From contig OW121742.1 in assembly GCA_933228675.1 (NCBI GenBank), positions 107,834,940 through 107,898,939 of the forward strand: a stretch of 64,000 nucleotides of DNA, written 5' to 3'. Origin of the DNA: Stomorhina lunata. Its lineage: Eukaryota; Arthropoda; Insecta; Diptera; Rhiniidae. The translations under genes and the position numbers were made by a program. The notes beneath the pieces are model-generated. The model was given only the letters and a program-made list of their open reading frames with translations, was not told the origin of the DNA and ran no database searches. Positions 11,345 to 25,190 of the stretch are shown here, piece by piece (within the stretch, counting starts at the first letter, position 1; every line of letters begins with the position of its first letter).

Positions 11345-12410
11345 ATGAAAATGGTTATGTCAGCAGACAGTTCGGACTGTCATCCTTCCAGCAGTGGTAG
11401 TGTAGTGGGGGCCGAGGCTCCATCTCAAAGTGCTAAAATATCAGTGATCTGTCATATAACCAATCAAACACAATCCCAAACGCCACAACAACAATCACAA
11501 AATTCCCAATCTATACAAAATTTAAGTGTAGTGGAGGCCTCGCCTGCCTCATCCACCACCTCGTGTCCTCAACTAGTAATGGGTCGTTCCCATTTAGAAA
11601 ATGCTTTAAAATTACCACCCAATACCAGTGTCTCGACTTACTATCAAAATACCAAACTTTTAACACAAATTCCACAACAATCAAGCTCCCATTTGGAGCA
11701 GCTACCACCAACAGCTCAACAAATGCCTCTAATAAACAATAATCAACATTATCAAAACTCTTTGCCCCTGCAAGAGTATCAAAACAGACATATAAACTTT
11801 ATGAGAACACCCATGAGGGTTTCCACCTCAACCTCAGCAGCAATAGCATCAACACCTGTCACAGACATGGATACTGTGCCCACAGGTGCTTCGACTTCAA
11901 CATCATCGCTGCAACCACTTAAGCTTAATTCCCAACTACCCAATTCCTCTTCCACAAACACTCTTCATTCACCTCATTCCTCTTCCTCTCCTAACTCAGT
12001 GATTTATCCTAACAAAACTTCTCATAATTCCCTGATCCTTTCCCAGGCCCTGCAACAGCCTTGTGGTCTTAATGGCTCAAGTCTCTATCATCAGTCGAAC
12101 AATTTAGGGGTTAACAACAACAATAATATTGTTAGCACTTCAGAAAATCTTAATAATTCTTATGATAATTTCCTTAATTATCATCATAACAATCAGAACA
12201 ATAATATTGTTAATATATATCAGCAGCAACATTTACCCCATCAACAGCAACATATGTCCACAATAAATCACAACTCCCTGCAACATCATTCGAATGTTGT
12301 TATACAACCGGCTGATTCTAGGCCTCAGACACCGGATTATATTAAGTCTTATCCGGTAATGGATACAACGGTGGCCAGTTCGGTAAAGGGAGAACCTGAA
12401 CTTAATATTG
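11345..12410 (+). CDS. Eip75B: Ecdysone-induced nuclear receptor E75, isoform A N-terminal exon
   Basis: E75 is a nuclear receptor of the Rev-erb group (NR1D), induced early by ecdysone; it binds ROR-type DNA sites and uses haem in its ligand-binding domain (not in this window). This exon gives residues 1-355 plus the first base of codon 356. Blocks conserved with Drosophila E75A are visible: MSADSSD at 5-11, GRSHLENALKLPPNTSVS at 80-97, PVTDMDTVP near 171, and DSRPQTPDYIKSYPVMDTT at 324-342. The last leads to VKGE (347-350), which fits a SUMO-acceptor consensus. The middle is a low-complexity Q/N/S/H-rich domain, typical of an insect A/B region. The Drosophila protein begins at the equivalent of Met3 (11351), so the start may be 11345 or 11351. 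The exon ends at a GTAAGC donor (12411), phase 1, matching the acceptor at 27185. Confidence 0.95.
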
Positions 12411-15400
12411 GTAAGCCTCAAAACAAAAATTTTCGGGAATTTTTAATATTCCTTTAAAAATATCTGGTTTAATTTTAAAGTCAATTAAACAATTTTTCTT
12501 TAAAATTGTTTATTTTATTTCTAAAAATTGTTTAGAGAAAGAAAATTTTATTTATTTCAATAAACAAAAAAGTTTTTCAACCTAACCTCAAAGTTTTTTA
12601 TGTTTAATAACTCAGAGACCCTTAAACCTACATCATTAAAATTTAACATAATGAATTTTTCATATGAAAAGAATATTTCTGCATCAATAAATTATAAAAT
12701 TTCCTTTAAAAGTTTAACAATTTTTATTTAATAACAAAACTGAAAAATTTCTAGAAAATTCCTAACAACCATCTCAATTACTCGGTAAATCTTTACATGA
12801 TTTTTATCATTTTTATCACAAATTCTTGTTTTAGTCTAGACTTTAATTTCCCTTTAAAAATTTTGCTTTAAAGCAAATAAGTTTTTCTCCCTAACCTCAC
12901 AATATAAATTCCTTAATAACTCAGGAACCCTTGGACCAACATTAGAAAAATTTAAAATAGTGAATTCTTGGTATCGAAAGAATATTTCTGCATCAAAAAA
13001 CCTTAGAACTTCCTTAAAAGATTTAACAATTTTTAATTAAAAGCTAAATTAGTTTTTTTCTAGAAAATTTCTTAAAATTTTCTAAATAATTTGGGAAATC
13101 ATTAATAAATTTTAAAAGTTTTGAGAAAAATTTCTTGTTTTATTAAAAAATTTAATTTTCTGCTCAAATATTAGTTTTAGATTAATCCAGAAAAGAATTT
13201 TTCGCCCTAACCTCAAAATTTTGTTTTATCAATAACTCACGAAAGCCTGGACCTACAGCAATAAAATTCAAGATAATGATTAATCCGTACTTAGAGAATA
13301 TTTTTGTATTAAAAAATGTCTAATTTTTCTTGAAATGTTTCACAACTTTTAATAAAAAACAAAATTAAAAATTTTCTAAAAAAAAATTTCTTAGAATTTT
13401 TTCAAATAATTCAGCAAGACTTTAATAAATGTCAATAATTTTTGAAACGATTTCTTCTTTTTGTTCTGGGCTTTTATTTTCTCTTCAAATTTTAGCTTTA
13501 GAGTAATCCAGGAAAAAAATTTTCTCCCTAACCTCAAAAATGTATTTTTTTAATAACTCATTAATGCCTGGACCTACAGCAACAAAATTAAGCTTAAAGC
13601 TTTTCAATATACAACAAAATCAAAAATTTAAACTTTTCTTACAAATTTGAAAAAATTAAATTTTTGGAAAAATTAATAATTTTGGAAAAATTTTAAATTT
13701 TTTCAAAAAACTTTGAAATTTGAAAGAGTTTTAAATGTTCTGCCAAAATTTTTGATAAAAATTTAAAACTTTTCAACTTTGAAGTCAAAGAACTAATTAC
13801 GTTGGTAAAAACTTAGAAAATTTCAATATTTTTTTCATTGTTAAGTAAAAAATTAGATTTTTTTAAAAATGTTTACATTTTTTCTAAAATAACTTTCAAA
13901 AGATTAAAGCTATAGGAAAGAAATTTATCATGCCGACTTCTGAGCTCTTGGAAAATAATTCTTTTGAAAAATTTTTAATTTTGAAGTCTTGGGAAAAAAG
14001 TTTTTCTCTCTAACCTCACTAAATACTTTTTGCTATAACTCAAAAACTACTGGAGTAAATTTAATAAAATTAAGAACTTGGAATCTGTTAAATGTAAGGT
14101 TTAATTTAGACTTGAGATTTTTAAGAAAATTTAAAGTTTCAGAAGTAAATTTTTTTTAAATTAAATTTTCAAATTTTTTTTTTATTTTTTTTAAATAACT
14201 TTTTTAATGCTTAAGCTTTAAAAGTTATTTTGCCCTGAAGCTTTTTTGAACTTCAACGAATATTTTAGCTTTTAAATTTTTCCTTCTAATATCTTCAAGA
14301 AAAAGTTTTTCTCCCTAACCTCAATCAAGAATTTTTTTTGTAACTCTGGAAGTACTGTAGGGATTTCAATGAAATTGAAAACTTTGAATCTGTTTAGTCG
14401 AAGCTTTAACTAACATTTATGTTGCTTAAGAATTTTATAAATTTATTAAACTAATTTCTTTCAAAAAATTAATTTGTTTTTTTTTTTTGAAAATTTTAGT
14501 TTTTTTTTTTTGTTTTATTTTAAATAATTTTTAATATTTTTAAAGCTTTTGAAAGTAAATTTGTCCCGCTGATTTTATGGACTTTAGACAATATTTTAAC
14601 TTTTAAAATTTTTACTTTGGATCATTCCGAAATAAGTTTTTCTCCCTAACCTCATATAATTATTTCACTTATAACTCCTGGGGTACTGGGGAGATTTTAA
14701 AGAAATCGGAAACTTTTTATTAGTCTTAAGCATTAATTGGAAAAACTTTTTTTGAAGAAATTATAAAGACGAACTTTTTTTTAGTTTAAAATTAAAAAAA
14801 AATTCAAATTTTTAGAGTTTTTTAGAAATAACTTTTAGTTTCTTTAGGCTTTTAAAACATAATTCCTCATGCAGCCTTTGGGAACTTCGGGGTATATTTT
14901 AAGTTTTTTAATTTTCAGTTTAAAGCCTTCAGAAAAAACTTTTTCGCCCTAACCTCACATTATTATTTTTCTTATAACTCTGAAAGTACTGGAGGGATTT
15001 TAATGAAATTGAAAACTTTCTATCAGTTAGGTTTAGGTATTAATTGGAAAAGCTTTTTTTTAAGAAATAATAAAGATGAACTTTTTTTTAATTAAAATTT
15101 TCAAAAAATTTGTTTGAAAATTTTTAAAGTTTTTTTGAAATAACTTTTAGTTTCTTTAGGCTTTTAAAGGACAATTCCTCATGCAGCTTTTGGAAACTTC
15201 AGGGTATATTTTTACTTTTTTAATTTTGAATTTAAAGCCTTTAAAAAAAACTTTTTCTCCCTAACCTCACATAATTCTTTTTCTTATAACTCTAGAAGTA
15301 TTGAAGGGATTTTAATGAAATTGAAAACCTTCTATCAGTTAGGCTTAGGTATTCATTGGAAAAACTTTTTTTAAGAAATAATAAAGATGAACATTTTTTA

Positions 15401-15640
15401 ATTCAAGTTTTCAAAAAAATTTTTTGAACATTTTTAAAGTTTTTTTTTAACTTTTAGCTTTAATTCAAATTTTTAAATTCAAATTTCTCATGCAGCTTTT
15501 GGGAACTTCGGAGTATATTTTTACTTTTTTAATTTTCAATTTTAAGCCTTTAGAAAAAACTTTTTCTCCCTAACCTCACATTATTCTTTTTCTTATAACT
15601 CTGGAAGTACTGGACGGATTTCCATGAAGTTGAGTATTTT
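12411..15640 (+). repeat. ~310-bp tandem repeat block 1 in E75 intron 1
   Basis: The intron starts GTAAGC. A core reading AAGTTTTTCTCCCTAACCTCA, one base varied here and there, recurs near 12581, 12889, 13205, 13526, 14009, 14313, 14644, 14947, 15259 and 15568. Spacing is 303-331 bp, with one gap of 483. Each core is followed by TTATAACTC and then a segment like GGATTTTAATGAAATTGAAAA. All copies have the same orientation. Copies are diverged and indel-rich, so the array is old. Confidence 0.85.
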
Positions 15641-17600
15641 TATACTAGAAAGTGTTTTGAATTGTTTGATTAGAAATTTGTGAGTATTTTCGACTAAATT
15701 TTTTTCAGTAGCGTCAATTTTCGAAAACCAAAATTTCAGTTTTTTTAATTAAAAAAATTAATTATTTTGTTTTTTTTTTTTTTTTAATTTGAAAAAGAAT
15801 TTGATTTCATTTAAAAAAGACAGATTTTTTTAGAAGTTACGTATTTGAGAAAAAAATTTTGTAATTTGGCTAAATTTTTTGAAACTAAAAATTTTTCATT
15901 TATTTCGAATGAAATTTTTCAAAATTTGTAATTTAGGTTAAGTCTACATTCAAGTGGATTGAAATATCTGTTTCGACATAGGATTAAGAATCATAAAAGA
16001 CTAAGAGGCGGGTTTTATTAATACAAAATCTTCTTAGTAAATTACCTTATTCTAAAGTTATTTACTTTTTTTCTAAATGTTCTAAAAATACCTATTTTTT
16101 CAATAATTTTTTAATTAAATCTCTCAACTCCTAAACAACTTCCTTAACTTAACTATTTAACATAATTAAACATTATACCACAAAAAACAAACAAAAATCT
16201 ATAACCGAAAAAAGGTCATTTCAAAAAAGTTCATTAATCGCAAAAATCTGCGATTAAAATTTAAGGTTTTAAAGTCAATACACCCGCTTGAAAAAGCCAT
16301 TACCAACCAGTTTTTTCTTCTTATATTTCAAAAACTTCAAACAACGGAAATTAATTTCATATTTATTTAAAAAAAATCAACAGCTGTTTCAGTTAACTTA
16401 TAAAATAATAGGCCTAAACAAATTTCAGTTCAAAAAAAAAAAAAAAATGCAAACACATTTGAAAAAAATTTGCTTAAAACTTTGTATTATCTTAATGATT
16501 TTTACAAAGTCAATTATTCACAAAATTAATTCCGCATTGTTAAAGCTTTCAGTCACATACCCAAAAAAAAATTGTTTAATATATTTTGCATGATTGTTTT
16601 TTAATTTTATTAAAAAAGTTCAAAGCAGTTCACTTTTTGGATTTTTGCTTGATTTTATTATATTGATAAGTTCAAAAAACTTTTTGGAGGGAATTTGAAC
16701 ATTTAAAGCAAAAAAAAACAGGTTATTTTTTTTGTTAATTAAATAACAGTATCAATGTTAAATTTAAAAGTTCGTTAACTTTTGTTTTCTATAAAATAAA
16801 AAAATTTTTAAATTTTTTAAAAAATAAGAGTTTAAAATTTTTACTTTCTTCTGAAAGTTTTATCATATAATTGCTTTTGATTAATTCTCAAAAAATTCTA
16901 AAAATCCAAAAATTCTTTCTTAAATTTTGACGTCATTTTTCTTATAAAAAATTTTTTTTATAAACAAAATTTTCAAACCAAACACCTCCACGTTTTATTT
17001 GAAAAAAAATTTAGAAATTTTGTGTCTCAAAAATTATTTCAAAATAACAACAAACGTCAAATTGTATAAATAAATTTCAAGTTCATGTTAAATAATTAAA
17101 TGTTTTCAAAAATATCCACACACAAACACATCAAAATTTTAAATGCTATCTTTAGCGTTATAAACCAGAAGTTTGTTTAAACAATTTATTTTTAAAATCA
17201 AATATTTACATTGAGTTATAGAATATCAGTAAATATCTCCCGCTCTCACTAACTAAACAAATGAAAGATAACACTTTTTGCTTGAGATAATTTCGTAATT
17301 TAAACTAAAACAACAAAAATCTAATAAATAAACAAATATTATCTAATATTAATAACAAAAAAAAAAAAAAAAACGAAGAAAAATTAAAAAATTCAAGTGA
17401 TAAGAATTAAAAAAGACGGAAAAAATTATTTGACATCTTTTTTATAAGAAATTTTTTATTTAAACAAAAATTATGAAAAAATCTTGAAAATAATGACTTA
17501 TATTCTTTATAACTTTTTTAATTTTTAAAACAAAATTTTAAAATTTATTATGAAATTTTGTTTTTATTAAAACTATGCAAATCTTTAAAAAATTTTCTAA
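15641..17600. other. AT-rich intron segment
   Basis: A/T homopolymer-rich DNA without a recognisable unit. The open frame at 16288-16593 is Lys/Phe-rich noise. Nothing functional is seen. Confidence 0.5.
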
Positions 17601-19760
17601 AAAATTAAAAAAAAAACTTTTTTTTCTCCCTAACCTCAAAATTTTCAAAACGTTATAACAACTTTGTTTTTAAACCTTTAAACCCTAAATTCGACATACA
17701 AATTTTTGCTAGAATAACAAATAATTGGAAATTTTTTTTATAACTTAATACACATTTTTCTAGAAATTATTTAAACAAAATTAAATTGTAAAAAAAAAAA
17801 ATAAAATTTTTAAAATTTAAAAAAATGTTCTAACAGTATTTGAAATTTCTTCTTTTTCCTTATTGTATCTTTTCGCTTATTACTAAGAAATTGTAAGCTT
17901 AAACATTTTCTTTTCTAAACCCTAAAGAAAAAGATTTTTTTCTCCCTAACCTCTAAAGTTTCAATAAATAATAACTCCCTAATACTTGAAGCTTTTCCTC
18001 CTAAACTCAGCTTAAATTTTTTTAGGGAAATAGCAAATAAATCGAAAATTTTTGATGGCACAAAAATACTTTAATTAATTTTTTTTTTAAGAATTTTAAA
18101 GTTAATTTAAAGAATATTTAATTTTTTAGAATTAAAAAAAAATGTTCCAGCAACATTAAAATTTCATACTTTTTATTTGTTGTATTTATTTGTTATTTAC
18201 TACAAAATTATTAGCTTTAACATTTTCTTTGCTAAAGCTTAAATACAAAAAGTTTTTCTCCCTAACCTCAAAAATTTCAATTCGTTAAAACTTATTAGTC
18301 TTTATAAATTTTGAGCCCAAATTTGGCATAAAAATTCTTAGTAAAATTACAAATAAATCGAAATTATTAAAAATCTAAAATAATTTTTTTTGCTTTAATT
18401 AGTAAAAAAAAATATTATTTAAATTTCCCATATAACCTCAGGATTTAAATTCCTTGATAACTTTTTAAATTTTTAAAGAAAGTCATACAAAATTATTTCA
18501 AAATTAAACCTGAAGGGTTGTATAAGGTAAATCTGTGAAAAATTTTAGTTAGGGACTTAAGGGAAAAAAGTTTTTCTACTTAACCTCAAAATTTTGTTTC
18601 ATTGATATCTCCCAAACCCTTCAACCGATTTAAAAAAAAATTGGTACAAAAATTTCTAAGAAAATTAGAAAAAAAAATTCACTAAAAATATATATTACAA
18701 AAAAAAGTTAATTAACTAAATATTTGATTAAGAAAATTTGCAACATAACCTCAAAAAAAAATTTTTTAATAACTAAGAAATCTATAAGCAATGTAACCAG
18801 TATTTCGAAAAATGAATTATGAAAACTTTTAGAACCTTATGGAATTCAAATTTAGCTACTTTAGACCTTACGAATATAATAGTTCGAAATTTAATTGAAA
18901 ATTTTTGAATTAAATTTTTTAAATATCTTGAAAATTTGCAAAATTTTTCAACAAACTAATGAAATTTTAGTTTTTTATTATTTAGAAAATTTGATAAGAC
19001 CAAATCTGTAACTTTTTTTCATTTAAACCTTAACAGAAAAAAATTTTTCTCCCTAACCTCACAATTTTGTTTCACTAATAACTTTTAAGCCCCTTAACCG
19101 ATTTTGATGAAATTTGGCATACAAATTCTTAAGCAAATTAGAAAAAAACCATTAAAAATTTATGTTATAAATTTGTATGTTTGTTTGTAATTTTTGAAAA
19201 ACAAAATTTTCTAAATTTAATTGAAAATTTTTAAATGAAATTTTTAAAAGTTTTTTCAAACAAATTTTTTAAACAAACTAATGAAATTTTGGTTTTTTTA
19301 TTATGCTGAAGTTTTAATAAGACCAAATCTGTAACTTTTTTTCATTTAAGCCTTAACAGAAAAAAAATGTTCTCCTTAACCTCACAATTTTGTTTCACCA
19401 ATAACTTTAAAACCCTTTAACCGATTTTAATGAAATTTGATTTAAAAATTCTTAAGAAAATTAGAAAAAAATTATTAAAAATGTATGTCATAAATTTGTA
19501 TGTTTGTGTGTAAAATTTGAAAAACAAAATTTTCAACATAACCTTAAAATTTTGTTACTTTAATAACTAAGAAAATCTAAAGGGAAAGTAAGTGGAAGTT
19601 TGGAAAATGAATTAAGAAGTAGTTAAGAGCATTTAATTCTCAAAATTTTGTTAATTTGGACATTTTTAAAGTGATAATTTTCAACATAACCTCAAAATTT
19701 TATTTCTTTAATAACTAAAAAAATCGAGAAGCAAAGTAGCTACAATTTTGGAAAATGAAT
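17600..19760 (+). repeat. ~310-bp repeat block 2
   Basis: Cores of the CCTAACCTCA type lie near 17630, 17945, 18260, 18580, 19055 and 19378. The following ACCGATTTTGATGAAATTTGG segment (one base varied between copies) is especially clear. Between full units are half-cores reading AACATAACCTCAAAATTTT. Orientation is as in block 1. Confidence 0.8.
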
Positions 19761-21300
19761 TAAGAAGTAGTTTAAGACATGCGCTAATCAAAATTTATGT
19801 TTTTTTACATTTTGAATGTGAGATTTTTTTTTAAATTTTAATATTTTAATAAAAAATATTTGTAAAAAATTTTCAATTGTTAAATAGAGCTAAAAAGAAA
19901 GATCTAGAAAAATATTTGTAACGTAAAAATATTTTTTATTACAAATTAAAACATTAATCATTAACTATTTTATCTTTTAAAAATTTTTTATTACAAATTT
20001 CTTTAAATTTTCCTTTAAAATCATTAAACTTTTTTTCTGATTTTTCTGCCAAAAAGTTCATTAACTTTATTTTTCTTTTCATTTGTTTTGATGAAAAGAA
20101 AGTTCATTTACTTTTGCCTTTATTTTTTGGTTTATAATTTGAAAAATTACATAATTTTTATCAAATTTCTTAAATAAAAAATTTTCAATAACAAAATTCA
20201 TTCACCTTTTCAAGATTATCATGTTAATAACAAGCCCCTTTTAAATTAAAAACAAAAATGCATTTTTTTAATTATTTTAATAAAAAAGTTTATTTACCTT
20301 TTTCAATGTCTTTTTCCAAAAAAAAAAAATTTAAAACCAGCTGCTTTTTTTTAGTAGGAAATTCAAAATTTTGTTAACCTTATTTTAGGTTTTTGAACTT
20401 TTATGTTAATTTTTTTTCGAAAAAAATAAAATCAATAATGATTAATATTTAATTTTTGTTTGTATACGAATTAAAAACGTCAAAAAAACCTGTTGGGAAA
20501 AAACTAGTTAAACTAAATATTTCCGCATTTGTTTTAATGATCGGAGTGAGAGCAAAAACATTGAAATTGTTTTAAACTTTTTTCAGGTTTTGAGTGTTTT
20601 GATTAAACAGGGAGAGATAGGTTTTTTTTAACAGTTAAAAAGTTCAAAATTTCAATGTCAATTTTTTGTTAATTGAGAAAAAATTTTTAGTGACTAATTT
20701 TTTTTTTACTTTTTTTTATATAATTAGATCATTTTTTCTATAAAAGTTATTATTTTGAAAAGATTTATTTAAATAATTTGTTTGTATTCTATTGTTTACG
20801 CATATTTTTGCTAATTATTCGTATTTTTTAATTTTTGTCTTTTTTTAAATGCCAGACGCTTTCAAATTTTTTTGTCATATGCATGTGATTTTGTGAAAAG
20901 TGAATGAAACTTTCAAGGTTAATTTGATAAAAAAAAAAAATTAAAAGTTCAGGTAATACTTTTCTTAGAAAACCATACTAAACAGTGGGTAGAAAAAGTA
21001 AAAGATTTAATTCAATTAAATATTTAACATTCTTAAGAAAATTTTTCCAAAATTTTAAAATCACTCGGAAGTCTATCTAATAGATCTAATGGATGTCGAC
21101 CACGATAGCATTTTTAGATATAGAAGTAGTATTTAATAAAAATAACTCCAGATCCAAGAGCTTAATCTCTATCTTTTACCTTTTTTTTTTATTAAATTTT
21201 CATCTAATTTCCTTAATAACTTCCTAAATTCTTAACAAAAGTTTTACATATTTTTTGAAAAACTAACTAAAGACCTATAGAAAACAAATCCATCGAAATT
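19761..21300. other. AT-rich intron segment
   Basis: T-rich and A-rich DNA with a few AAAGTTCATT... fragments near 20040-20110 that hint at very degraded repeats. No gene, clear splice pair or array is seen. Confidence 0.45.
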
Positions 21301-23720
21301 TTTTGCTTAAGTCTGAAGGAAAAAAAGTTTTTCACCTTAACCTCACAATTTTGTTTTCATGATATCTTCCAAACCCTTGAATCGTTATGTATGAAATTTT
21401 GTATATAAATTCTTGAAAAAATAAGAAAAAAATCATTAAACGTTTACAGCTTAAAACTGGCTTATTAATAGAATATTTGTTAAACAAAATTTTCAACATA
21501 ACCTCAAAATTTTATTTATTTAATAGATAAGATAATATAGAAGGAAAGTAACGAGAATTTTAAAAAATGAATGATGAAATATTTTAAAGCCTTCAGAATT
21601 CTAAATTTAGCTATTTGAGACATTTTAAATATAAAAATTCTGAAAATTGTAAATTTTGAAAACAAATTTTTAAAAACTTTTTAAAACCAGCAAAATTGTT
21701 AAACAAAATAATATAGATTTGTTTTTGATTTTAAGTGGAAATTTTTATAAGACCAAATCTGTGAAATTTTTCCTTTCAAACCTGAAGCAAAAAAAGTTTT
21801 TCCCCCTAACCTCAAAAATTTATTTCATTAATAACTTTTTAACCTTTGAAATTATTTTAATGAAATTTGGTATACAAATGCTTTAGAATATAAGAAAAAA
21901 ATCATTAAAAATTTAGATTTAAATAAGGCTTAATTAACACAAAATTTGATAAACAAAATTTTCACTATAACCTCAAAATTTTAAATTCTTAATAACTAAG
22001 AAAATCTGATAGCAAAAGTATTGAAAAATTTTCAAAAATGACTTACTAATTTTTTTAAAGCATTTTGTGATCAAACTTTAGCTAATTTGGCCCTAAAAAA
22101 TCTAAATCAAAATGAATGTAAATTTTTTGACAAAAATTCCTAATAATATGCAAAATTTTGAGGAAAATTCATAGGAACTGGCCTTAAAAGTTAAGCAGAA
22201 ATTTTAGTAAGACCGAATCTGTTTGTGGTATTCTTCTAAACCTTAAGCGAAAAAAGTTTTTCTCCCTAACCTCACAATTTTATTTTACTAATTACTTTCA
22301 AACCCTTTAAGCGATTTCAAAGAAATTTGGTATAAAAATTCTTAGGAAAATTAAGAAAAAATCTTTAAAAATGTTTGTCCTAAAACTGGTTTATTAACAA
22401 AAATTTTATATAAAAAAGTCTTTAAGCTTTAATAGAAAACTTTTAATTAATTTTTGATATTCAAGTTTTCATTTTTGTTTTTTTTTTGTTTTTTTTTTCT
22501 TTTTTGTATGTGACTTCCATTTTATATATCTTTTGCATTTTAATTTGTTAATAGTTTTCCAAACTTTTTGAATAATCCTAAACTATTGATTGCGTTTATT
22601 TGCATTTTTTTAAAGACTTAACTTTGAAATAAAAGTGAAATTATAAACATAAAAAAATAAGTTAGGCAAGAGAAACTTTTTTTTTCTATTGGCCTAAAGC
22701 CAAAAAAAAACGCATTAAAAATGTAGATGCAACAAAGTTTATAAAAAAAATGTTAATAACAAATTAATAAAGTAATTAAATTTATTTAAAATCAAAAAAT
22801 TTATATTTTTTTGTTTTTATCAAAAAAACTATTTATTAAAATAATAAATATTTGTAATAAATTGGGATATTAGTGCAATACAGTTTTTAGTTTTTTAAAA
22901 ATTTCTATAGATTCCTTTACTAAAACCTCTAAAAAAAATTTACAAAAATTAAAAAAAAAATAAAACTTCCTTCGATTTTTTCACTAAAATCTCCAAAAAA
23001 TTAAGTAATTTTAACAATTCTTTAAAATAAAAAGAAATTCTTTAAAGATTTTTTAAAAATATTTAAATGTTTTGATTATTTATTTACGGATATTTTCTTG
23101 TATTTTTTTAATTTATTGAAAACTTTTTGAAAAATTTTGAACATTTTTCATGGCAATTGTTCTATTCTTTTCTTTATATTAACTTTTTAAGTTGTTTTAT
23201 TTACTTTTGAATATTCTTAAAATCCGATTTGATGAAAATTTTTGCTTAAAACCTTAAGGGAAAAAAGTTTTTCACCCTAACCTCAAAATTTTGTTTTATT
23301 AATAACTCCCAAACCCTTCAGGCGATTTTAATAAAATTTGGTAAAAATATTCTTTAGAAATTTAGACAAAATTTGTAATAAAATTGTATGTAAAAGATTT
23401 ATATTAATATTTAAGTTCTTTTATTTACTTTTTAATATTCTTAAAATCCGATTTGGTGAAAATTTTTGCTTAAAACCTTAAGGGAAAAAAGTTTTTCGCC
23501 CTAACCTCAAAATTTTATTTTATTAATAACTCCCAAACCCTTCAGGCGATTTTAATGAAATTTGGTAAAAATATTCTTTAGAAATTTAGACATAATATGT
23601 AATAAAATTGTATGTAAAAGATTGATTTTTAACAAAAATATAAAAAAAAAACAATTTTAACATAACCTTAAAAATTTTATTTTTACAATAACTAAGAAAA
23701 TCTGAAAGGAAATTATATAA
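21301..23720 (+). repeat. ~310-bp repeat block 3
   Basis: Full cores near 21336, 21806, 22264, 23276 and 23510 alternate with AACATAACCTCAAAATTTT half-cores near 21500, 21967 and 23660. The last two full units (from about 23220 and 23450) are almost identical to each other, indicating a recent local duplication. Confidence 0.8.
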
Positions 23721-25190
23721 ATTAAGTGAAATTAATATTTATGTTATTTTGATTAAATAAAAACTCATAATTCATAAAAAGGTTTGAGTTAGGTTAAATA
23801 AATATGGGAGTTTAGTAATCGGAATCACTTAGAGATCTATATGAGGTCTATAGTATTACCGTAGAAGCTAGCATAAAGTATATATCACTGGCTCCCCAGT
23901 CGCTTTAAAAAGCTCTTAACTCGATCAATATTTACTTTAGTCAGATCTCCCAAAAGAAATGGGAGAACAGAGTTAATGTTCGTCACAAAATTCAAACTAT
24001 AGTTTCAACTCAACAAAAAAAAAAAAAAACGATTCCAAAAAATTTCCCATAGCAAATAAATTTTTCTTGTTTTAAATTATTTATAATGGAAAATCCCCAG
24101 AAATTTTCAACAGTTTTCATCATGTCTATATGTGTGTTTGAAAAAACAAGTTTGGAAAATTCTAGAAATAGATTAGAAAATTAAAAAAAAAAAACTCCCC
24201 CATTAGCATTTCTAATAATAAGAAAACTATTACTCAACTGCTTACAAATTGATAAACCTTTGCCATAGCTAAAGAAATTTTCAAGTTCACCCATACAACT
24301 TCACATGACTTTCTTCTTTCTCCGTATCTGTGAGGCCAAAACAAACCATAACCACAGATAATCCAAACATGTAATACCCCCACACAAAAGAAAAAAAAAA
24401 CACGAAACACTCAGACAAAAACATTCAAACGATCAAACATTTCTTTTTAAAATTAATGATCTTTTAAGAATTTGAGGGTTTAAAATACTAAAACTCTCGA
24501 GTAGAGAAAGACTTTCTTACAAGAGACTCAAATTCTTAACTCGGACTCTAAACCAGTTTTGAAACAAAATGTTCGCTCATTATTTCTTCTGTTTTGTTTT
24601 GCTACTTTCTTCGTAAATTTAATCAAACAAGTTTTTCTTTTTTTTAAATGACGCTCAAATACATCGAAAGATCGTTATATAATAGTAGTAAGAAATGAAT
24701 GGAAAAAGAGATTATGAATGAATGATTGAGGAGAAAGTTATGTAATCGTATTTTTTTTTTTTTTTTTTGTTACCATAAAGAGCTTAAATTCTTGCTTATT
24801 ATGTTTTCGACTTTCTTCGTTCACGTTCAGTTAATTTACAGAGTGAAGAAGAAAAAAATTGTTTTACCAGTAAATGAAAAAGAAAGTAATTTTGTTTGAA
24901 GGTTTATAAACATTCAAGCCGTGTTTCAATGTTAAGTAAAATGATAATGAAATTAAAAGTAAAAGTGTATGAAAGACAAAATAAACCAGAAAATGAACTT
25001 GAAAATGGAAAGAAACTGAATTTTCAAGATTTCAAAGAGATAATATATTAAAATTTTTGAATTTTATGAAAAACTTAAAAATTTTCAAAAGTATTTTCCT
25101 TAAAAAGTAGTTCAATTTTGAGCGAAAATAATTTTTGAAATATTATGAAATTTCTCTTAATATTAAAAAATTGTTTGTCTCAAAAATTTT
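23721..25190. other. Less repetitive segment of intron 1
   Basis: This has the most mixed composition in intron 1 (about 23780-24000 and 24230-24620). No complete exon is supported. Simple poly-A and poly-T runs occur at about 24010 and 24750. Confidence 0.4.
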